45,312 nucleotides of DNA from Polyangiaceae bacterium (GTDB lineage Bacteria > Myxococcota_A > Polyangia > Polyangiales > Polyangiaceae): the NCBI GenBank assembly GCA_029261965.1, contig JAJDAH010000193.1, positions 1 to 45,312 of the forward strand. The letters run 5' to 3'. Shown in pieces: positions 10,214 through 18,000 of this stretch (positions are counted from its first letter, which is position 1; the number at the start of each line of letters is the position of its first letter). Below the pieces are notes generated by a model. That model was not told where the DNA came from and did no database searches. It saw nothing but the letters and a program-made list of their open reading frames with translations. Position numbers and translations under genes: made by a program.

Positions 10214-13200
10214 ATGGTCAGCCCCTCACACCCGCCAAACGCGCGAACGAGTAACGCGCCGCCGGATGCGGCGTTGTTTGCCGCTACGATTGAACGACTC
10301 CGCGCGGAGTTCGAGGCCCACGAGGAGCCGGCCGTGCGCGCCACCCTGCTGCACGAGATCGGCGTGCTCGAGGAGTCCAGCGGCGATGAGGCCGGGGCGG
10401 CGCGCGATCTACTGAGCGCGGTGAACATCGAGCCCTCTTTTCGCGAACCACTCGAGCGGCTCATCACCGTGATCGAGCGGCGCAAGTCGTACAAGAATCT
10501 CGGTAAGTTACTCGACCGGCTCGTCAAAGTGGCCGAGACACCCGCCGAGCGCGCGCGCGCGCTCGTGCAGAACGCCGGGTTTCTAGCCAACCACCAAGAC
10601 GACAGCGAGGGAGCACTGATGCTGCTCGAACGGCTCGTGGAAGAGCAGCCCGAGCAAACGACAGCTTGGCTTGCGATGGAGTTGTTGGCTGGCGTGATGG
10701 ACGACAGCGCGCTTCGCGTTCGCGCGCTCGGTGCACGAGCCGAACAGACGACGAACCCCGCCTGGCGGGCGCTCTTGCTCGTCGACCTGGCCAAGCTCCA
10801 GCTCGAAGCGGACGATGCTCCGAAAGCGATCGATTCGCTCCAAAAAGCAATCGACCTCAAGGGCGCCTCGACGTTCTCGGCGTTGATGTCGCTGGAGGAG
10901 GCCGGGCGACGCTCGGAGCAGCAGGAGGTGGTGGCGCGAGCGCTAGAAGCTCAAGCTGCGCTCATCTTGAGAGCGATCGACGACGAGTCGACCGCCAAGG
11001 CCTTCGGGATCCCCGCGTTCCGTCGCTCGGCAGCACATGCGGCCGACGCCTGGCTCCGCGCCGCCGAGGCCCATCGACGCCGGGGCGACATCGCAGCGGC
11101 CACTGCGCTGCTCGATCAAGCGCTCGAACGACTCCCGGAAGAGTCCGCGCTGCGCCACGCGCGCATGCACACCGCCGAGGCCGCTGGAGACACCGGAACG
11201 AGCGCCGCCTTGGCCCAAAAAGAGCTGGACCTGGGCATCCAGGGGCGACCCGCGGCGGCACTTTGGATGCGCATCGCCGAAGCAGCGGCGGCCAACAGTG
11301 ATGGCGCCGGGTCGTTGGAAGCGCTGGAGAAGGCGCTCTCTGAAGACCCCGGGTGCATTCCCGCCCGAGCGCTCGAGCTCGACCTGCTCGGCGGTGGGCA
11401 CGATCCCAACCGACTCGTCGCGGCGCTCGAAGCAACGGCCAACGAAATCGAGGCGGAGGACGCGAAGGGCCGCTTTTATCTTCTGGCCGCCGACGCCTGG
11501 GCCCGACTCGTCGGCGACAATCAAGGCGCGAAGGCCGCGCTGTCTCAGGCCGGCATGTATGGGGTTCCGCCCCCCGTGCTCGCCCGAACGGGGCGCATGC
11601 TCGCCGCACTGACCGGCGACAGCGCTTGGTACGATGAATCGACCCGTCGACTGCTGGCGGCCGGCGCGCCCGACGAGCAGCAAGCGAGCCTTTGGTTCGA
11701 GCTCGGTCGTTCACGGCTGCTACGGGGCGAGCTCGATTCTGCGCGCGAGGCATTTCGCTCGTTGGCCGAGTCGCCCGGCGGTGCGTGGCTCGGGCACGCT
11801 CTCGCGGCCTACGCGGTCGAGCTGGCCCGACCAAGCGCCGAGGACGGGGCGCCCGACGATCCAAGCGAAGATCTCTCGGAGACTGGAAAAACGCGCGGGA
11901 GTACCGCACTTCGCGCCCTCGCGGAGGCCGAGGATGATCCCCAAGCCAAGGCTGCTCTCGAGATCGTCGCGTCCCTGCGGGCTCAAAGGGCGGGCGACCA
12001 CGAAGCGGCGCGCGCCATTCTGACCGAGCTGAACGAAGAGAGCTCCGCGGATCTCGTCGTTGCCAGCGCGTTGGCGGCAAGTCTGCGCGCGGCGGACCGC
12101 GCCAAAGATGCCGCCAAGGTGCTCGACACTTGCGCTGCTGGCGTCGATGACCCGGACGTGGCCGCTGCTCTGAGCCTCGAGGCCGGTATCCTCAAGTGGC
12201 AGGCCGGGGATCGCCCCGGGGGGATCGATTCGTTCGATACAGCAAGCTCGAAGTCCTCTGAATCCGCTTCGGGGCTGCTGAGCTGGGCGCTGCGAGCGGC
12301 CGAGCCGAATTCGGTGGACGCCCGCCGAAAGGCGCTCGACGCGGCGAAAGAGACGAGCCGGTACCCTGCGCTTCTCTCCATCGAACGCTACGGTCTCGAG
12401 ATCGGCGAAAACGGCGGCACGGACGAAGCCGCAGCGGCTCTCGATTCAATCGACGAAAACGACGAGGTTTTCGGCCTACCGAAGACGCTCGCGCAGTCGC
12501 TCCACGCCGGCCACGACGATGACGGGACGCTGATTTTCGAGCGACTGGCAGCGTCGGGCGGCGCGGCGGCGGCCGTTGCTCGTGGGGCGGCGCACCGAGC
12601 GTTGCTCGAAAGCGGCGCCGCCGACCCTGAAAGCATCGACGCGTCCGCCGAGCGGTGGGCCGCTGATGACGCCAGCCTCGTCGCCGCACTCGAGTGGCTC
12701 GGTGCCGCCATGGCAACGAACGACGTCGAGCGCGAGGTGTCGGCGCGCCGCGCGGTTGGACATCGGCTCACCGGAACCGCCGCGGTCGCCATGCAGGCGA
12801 GCGCGAGCTTGCTGGCGACGCTCAGCGGTGACTCGCAGCAACCACCCCTCGCCGGTAGTGAGCCGCTGACGCAATTCACCAACCTCGACTTGGCCCCGCC
12901 GGGTTGCGATCCCCGGCGGCGCACCGCATCTCTGTCCGGCGCGATCGAAGCCGAGCCCGACGAAGAGAACGCCGTCGTGTTGGCACTTCGCGGCTGGAAC
13001 GAGCTCGCCGCGGGCAGACCTGGGGACGCCATCGTGACTTTCCGAGCCGTCGTCGAAGCTCACCCGGAGGAAATCATCGGATGGGATGGCCTGCGCGTCG
13101 CGGCCGTCGCCCTCGAGGACCGCGGCGCCGTTGCGGAGTCGTGCGCCGCGCTCGGCGACGCGGTCGCCGACGACAACCGCGGTGCCGAGTTCTGGGAGGC

Positions 13201-15001
13201 AGCCGCGTTCATCCTCGTCGACGAGCTCGGCGACGCCGAGCGTGGCGAATACGCGCTCGGTCGCGCCGTCGAACGCGACATCGGCCGTTTCGACGCATTC
13301 GACCGGCTTTTCCGGCTCGTGCGCGAGCGCAAGGACGGCCCTCGACTACTCGAGCTCATCGATCAGCGGCTCGAAGTTGCCGAGGACCCCGAAGAGATCG
13401 CCAAGATGTTCTGGGAGAGAGCCCGAGTGCTGCGAGAGGCGGGCGACCGAGACGGTGCTCTCGCGGCTCTCGAAAATGTCGCCATGCTCGAACCCGATCA
13501 CGTTGGCGCTCTAGCCCTCTCGGGCGAGATTTACCTTTCCGCCGGGCAACTCCCCGAGGCCGCCGAAAACCTCGGCCGCCTGGCGACACTCGACGAAGCA
13601 CCGCAAAAGCAGAGATTGATGAGCGGCGTCGCCGCGGCGGACATCTACGAGCGCAAGCTCGACGACCTGCCGAAGGCGCTCGAAGTATTGGCGGTTCTGC
13701 ACAACGCCCGGCTCAGCACGTCGACGGTTCGCGAACGGCTCGCGAGAACCGCCGCAAAGGTCGAAGACTGGCCGAAAGCGACCACGGTGCTCGAGGAGCT
13801 GATGCTGGAGCGCGACACGAGCGAGGGTCGAATCGAAGCGGCGCGGCTCTCGATGGCAATCCATCGTGATCGGATGAACGCACCGGCCAATGCGAAACAC
13901 GCGGTGGAGAAGCTCCTGCAGGAGAAGCCCGACGACGGAGAAGCTATCGACCTGGTGCTCACCGATGCGCTCGGCCCCGCCGACACCGAACGGCTATCGC
14001 GGCAGTCTCGCGACGCCGTCGTGCAATCTCTCGTCGTCGATCCGCTGAACCCGGAGCAGACGAACCGGCTCGCCGAAATCGCCGCGAAGATTCAGGACGC
14101 ACCGCTTCGCCAGGCCGCCCTCGGTTGCCTCATCGCGTTGGGGCACGGCACGTCGGACGTGGACCTCGAGCTCCGGTCGCTGGATCAGCGCGTAGCGGCC
14201 ACTCCGCAAATGGCTATCGACGAGCGAGCGGTGCCCGACCTTTGCGACCCGGCGGACACTGGGCCAGTCGTCGAATTGATGCGGGCGGTCTCGACCACCT
14301 TCGCCGAAACCCTCGGGCCCAACCTCGAGGCTCTCGGCGTCACCAAGAAGGATCGGGTCAAGCCGACGGCGGGCCTACAGGTCCGCAACGAAATCGCGGC
14401 CTGGGCCGGAGCCCTCGGCGTCGGCGACTTCGAGCTGTACGTCGGCGGGCGCGATCCCAACGGCGTTTTCGGCGTCGCCACCGAACCGGCTTCGATCGTC
14501 GTCGGGACGAGCGTCGCCGCTCCTTTGAACCCCGAGCAACGTCAGCTGATTGCTCGTGAGCTGTTTGCCTTGCGCCGCGGCACCACCATCCTTCGTCACC
14601 GCGACTCGACGGACATCGCGGCGTTGGTCGTCGCGCTCTGCAAGATTGGCGGCGTGCAGCTCGCATCGCCCGCGTATGCGATGCTCGGTGAGTTCGAGCG
14701 CCTGCTCACCAAAGGGATGGCGCGCAAAGTGAAGAAAGCACTGCCGTCGCTAGCGCAAGCCGTCGGGCAAGCCGGGCAGGATCCGGTGGAGTGGGTGCGG
14801 GCGGCAACATCGACCTTGGATCGCATGAGCGCGGTTGCCGCCGGTGACGTTTCATACGTGCTGAGCTCGCTCGGCGGCACCCAGCGCGGCGAGCTCGCCC
14901 AGTCCAACGAAGGGCGTGATCGGGCCAAGCGCATCCTGTCATTCGTGCTGTCCCCGACGTATCTCTCGGTGCGCGAGCAGCTCGGCATGGGTGTCAGATG
15001 A
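10214..15001 (+). CDS. Giant TPR protein 1 with C-terminal pseudo-peptidase-like module
   Basis: A 1595-residue protein with no signal peptide or membrane segment, so probably cytosolic. Residues 1 to about 1330 are helical, Ala/Glu-rich repeats of TPR type; recognisable units include the AARDLLSAVNIEPSF and AAENLGRLATLDEAP stretches. From about 1340 to the end is a different module. It contains a predicted strand FELYV, a DPNGVFGVATEP segment, a SIVVGT strand and a helix LIARELFALRRG (about 1444-1455), and ends with a helix-rich tail finishing in YLSVREQLG. That order and spacing resemble M48 peptidases such as HtpX, but the HExxH zinc motif is replaced by AREL with no histidine. The stop codon overlaps the start of the next gene in an ATGA, indicating translational coupling. 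The function is unknown; a scaffold role is inferred. Confidence 0.85.
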   Translation: MVSPSHPPNARTSNAPPDAALFAATIERLRAEFEAHEEPAVRATLLHEIGVLEESSGDEAGAARDLLSAVNIEPSFREPLERLITVIERRKSYKNLGKLLDRLVKVAETPAERARALVQNAGFLANHQDDSEGALMLLERLVEEQPEQTTAWLAMELLAGVMDDSALRVRALGARAEQTTNPAWRALLLVDLAKLQLEADDAPKAIDSLQKAIDLKGASTFSALMSLEEAGRRSEQQEVVARALEAQAALILRAIDDESTAKAFGIPAFRRSAAHAADAWLRAAEAHRRRGDIAAATALLDQALERLPEESALRHARMHTAEAAGDTGTSAALAQKELDLGIQGRPAAALWMRIAEAAAANSDGAGSLEALEKALSEDPGCIPARALELDLLGGGHDPNRLVAALEATANEIEAEDAKGRFYLLAADAWARLVGDNQGAKAALSQAGMYGVPPPVLARTGRMLAALTGDSAWYDESTRRLLAAGAPDEQQASLWFELGRSRLLRGELDSAREAFRSLAESPGGAWLGHALAAYAVELARPSAEDGAPDDPSEDLSETGKTRGSTALRALAEAEDDPQAKAALEIVASLRAQRAGDHEAARAILTELNEESSADLVVASALAASLRAADRAKDAAKVLDTCAAGVDDPDVAAALSLEAGILKWQAGDRPGGIDSFDTASSKSSESASGLLSWALRAAEPNSVDARRKALDAAKETSRYPALLSIERYGLEIGENGGTDEAAAALDSIDENDEVFGLPKTLAQSLHAGHDDDGTLIFERLAASGGAAAAVARGAAHRALLESGAADPESIDASAERWAADDASLVAALEWLGAAMATNDVEREVSARRAVGHRLTGTAAVAMQASASLLATLSGDSQQPPLAGSEPLTQFTNLDLAPPGCDPRRRTASLSGAIEAEPDEENAVVLALRGWNELAAGRPGDAIVTFRAVVEAHPEEIIGWDGLRVAAVALEDRGAVAESCAALGDAVADDNRGAEFWEAAAFILVDELGDAERGEYALGRAVERDIGRFDAFDRLFRLVRERKDGPRLLELIDQRLEVAEDPEEIAKMFWERARVLREAGDRDGALAALENVAMLEPDHVGALALSGEIYLSAGQLPEAAENLGRLATLDEAPQKQRLMSGVAAADIYERKLDDLPKALEVLAVLHNARLSTSTVRERLARTAAKVEDWPKATTVLEELMLERDTSEGRIEAARLSMAIHRDRMNAPANAKHAVEKLLQEKPDDGEAIDLVLTDALGPADTERLSRQSRDAVVQSLVVDPLNPEQTNRLAEIAAKIQDAPLRQAALGCLIALGHGTSDVDLELRSLDQRVAATPQMAIDERAVPDLCDPADTGPVVELMRAVSTTFAETLGPNLEALGVTKKDRVKPTAGLQVRNEIAAWAGALGVGDFELYVGGRDPNGVFGVATEPASIVVGTSVAAPLNPEQRQLIARELFALRRGTTILRHRDSTDIAALVVALCKIGGVQLASPAYAMLGEFERLLTKGMARKVKKALPSLAQAVGQAGQDPVEWVRAATSTLDRMSAVAAGDVSYVLSSLGGTQRGELAQSNEGRDRAKRILSFVLSPTYLSVREQLGMGVR

Positions 15002-18000
15002 GCGACAGTGACAAACCCGACTCCAAGCGCCCTACGAGCGCACCTCGTCCGGCAGCCGGCAGGAGCGGGAGTGCGCGAAGTATCGGTGAAGAGCTCGGGG
15101 GACTCGATTTCGAGCCGGACGCGCTGCTCGACTCGCTCTTCGAGGAAGAGGTCGAAAAGGAACCGCTCGGAGCCACACCGGTCGACCTCGGCGACGCAGA
15201 AACGGAAGAGGAGCCCGGGAGCCTCGCGGGCCCGAAGCTGCACGAACCAGCTCGACGAGATTTTCCCGAGGACGAAGTAACGTTCACGGGCCAGGTAGAT
15301 GGGCTCGGCGCCAAAACGCCCGCGGCGGCGCCCCGGGCCAAGCCCCCGATACCCACACGCGGAGCGCCCCGACCGAACGCCCCCGCCGCCGCGCAATCGC
15401 CCGGCGTGCCGAGCGCTCCCCGCCCGAGCGCGCCCCTGCGCAGCGCACCGAGACCCGGCGTGCCGGGGGTGGAGCCGGCGGCCCCGTCCTCTAGAGCCGC
15501 CAGTGGCCCGGGCGCTCGCGCGCTGCCCGGAGTGTCCTCGCGACCCGACCCCGTGTCGATCGTTTCCTCGCCACCGAAGTCGTCCACGCCGACTAGTAAA
15601 CCAGCGCTGCCCGGCACCGCGAAACCTCCCGCCGTCAACCCGGCAGGTCCCCCTCCGCAGGAGCCGTTCGCCATGAGTCCGGGGGCACCCGCGATCGGAA
15701 CCAAACCCGGGCTCGGAGACACCCCCAGGCCGAAACGGGCCGATCCCCTGGGGACGACCGTGCCAGCAGCCGATCCACTCGGAAAGACGATCCAGGGGGC
15801 TGATCCACTCGGAAAGACCGCCGCCGCGGCTCCATCGAGCAGATCGCGTGACGCGGATCCGCTCGCGAGCACCGTGACCGCGCCGCCGTCGGCCGAGCGC
15901 GCCGACCCCCTGGGTCAGACAGTGGCCGGTGAACCGCCACCGTCAGCGATGGACGAAGATGTGCTCGGCAAGACGACTCCGGCCGCTCCGGACGCTGGGC
16001 CTCCGCCCGTAATCCGCGAAGCGGACGGCTCGAAGCCCGCGAAATCGATCGCTGACTCGATCGCAGACGCCGACCTGGATGCACTCGTCGAAGGCACACC
16101 CTCGGAGGTCGATCCCCTCGAGTTCGAAGGAGACGACCCGGCGCCAGCCACGCCGCGAGCAGAACCGGAACCACCCCCCGGGCCCGAACCCGCCAAGCAA
16201 GAGCAGGTCGAAACGGCGCTGGGCGCCGCAGCCGAGGTCGAGGCAGCGCGGTCAGCACTGATGCAGCCAGCGCCCGAGAACGCTGGACAGACCTGGGAAG
16301 ACGAGCGCGATGCCGTCGCGCACTTGAGCGAAAGCGAGAGCACCGACGAGTGGACGGCCCGCGCGCAGTGGCTCGAAGCCGAAGCGGAATCGATACAAGA
16401 CCCGGCGGCGAAGTCGCGGGCATTGCTCGTCGCGAGCGAACTACTCGCCATGGCTGACGACGCCACAGCTTCGCTCAGGCTCGCCAAAGCCGCCGCGCAG
16501 AGCAGCGGGAACATGGCGGCCGCGCATCGGCAAATCCGCGCCCTCGCCACCCGCGAAGGTGATTGGAAGACGGTCGCATCGGCGGTCGAAGCGGAAACTC
16601 GTGCCGCCCGCACTCCGGAATCGCGAGCCCACGCCACCTACGTGGCCGCGGAGGTTCAACGCCTGCACGTGCACGACGCCGCGGCCGCCCAGCGAAAGCT
16701 CGACAAGATCGCGCGCCTCTTGCCGAACGATCCGCGACCAGGTGTCGCCAAGCTCGCCACCCAACTGGCGGAAACATCGGCCCCGAAGCTTCGCTGGCCC
16801 GATGCCCCCGAGCTGGCTCCGTTGGCGGCCGCGACCGCGGACATCATTCGCCTTCGTGGCGACGCCGTGGCGCTGGATGCTCCGACGCCCGGCCCGGTTG
16901 CCGCGTTCGACATTGCCCGCCGAGCCCTCGCACGCGGAAAGCGAGCGGAGGCCGGAGAGGCCCTCGCCAAGCTCGGTGAGATCGACGGCATCGGAACCGC
17001 AGCCAAGTGGCTCAGCGCGGCGCTGCTCGCTACCGGCGCCGCCACGCGTCCGCGATCCATCGAGCTGCTCGGCCAGATCCTCGAAGCCGGTGGTGGTGCC
17101 GCCGCCCGCCGAGCGCTCGCCACCCGAGCGCTCGAGCAGGGCGACGCCGAAGCGATCGAAGCCGCCATCTCGGAAGCCGACGAAGAAGACGCGACGTTTT
17201 CTCCGGCCGACCGCGTCGCGCTCGGGGCGCTCACCGGCGGCGGCGAAGCCGCGGTGCAAGCCATTGCTGCGATCGCCACGGACGAAAACCTTCGACCACT
17301 GGCGGCCGCGGGTGCGTCAAGCGCTCTCGGCGCCGAGACGGTCCCCATGGTCATCGCCGGTGCGGCCGCACCCAAGAGCGAGATCGCACTCGGCCGAGCA
17401 CTCAGCTCGAGCGATCCAATGGGGGCGGTCAGCGCAGCCCTGGACGAGTTTTCTTCGCACCACCAGGGCCATCCCCTCGCCCGGGGCCTCGGGCTCGAGC
17501 GATCGCTCGCGGCGCGTGCGGCGGGTGAAGTTGCCGCCGCGCTCTCTACGTGGTCGTCCGACGGCGATGCGCGTGATGCCAAGCTCGCGGCCGCGATCGT
17601 TCACGAAGCCGCGAAGAGCGCAGAAGCCGCGCGAACCGAATACACCGCGGCGCTGAGCGCGGGCGCTGTCGGCGAAGCTCCAGCCCGTGCGCTCTTGCCC
17701 GATTTCGAGCCTACGCGTGCTGCGGACGTTCTCGCTTCGGTGGCTCGCGGCTCGAGTGACCCTGCCCAACGAGCGCTGCTACTGGTCGAAGCGGCGCACC
17801 GACGTGCCGGAGAGGACGCTGATGCGATAGCTTCGTTGCTCGAGGAGGCGGCGGAAGCCGAACCCACGATCCCGTTCGCGCACGGTCTGGGGGAGCTTGG
17901 AGCCCGTTCGAAAGGCGACGCCGAGGCTTTGCTCACGTGGCTGCGACGTCGTCGCGAAGCGGCGAGCGATCCCATCGAGAAAGCGCTCGACCTCGTGCGC

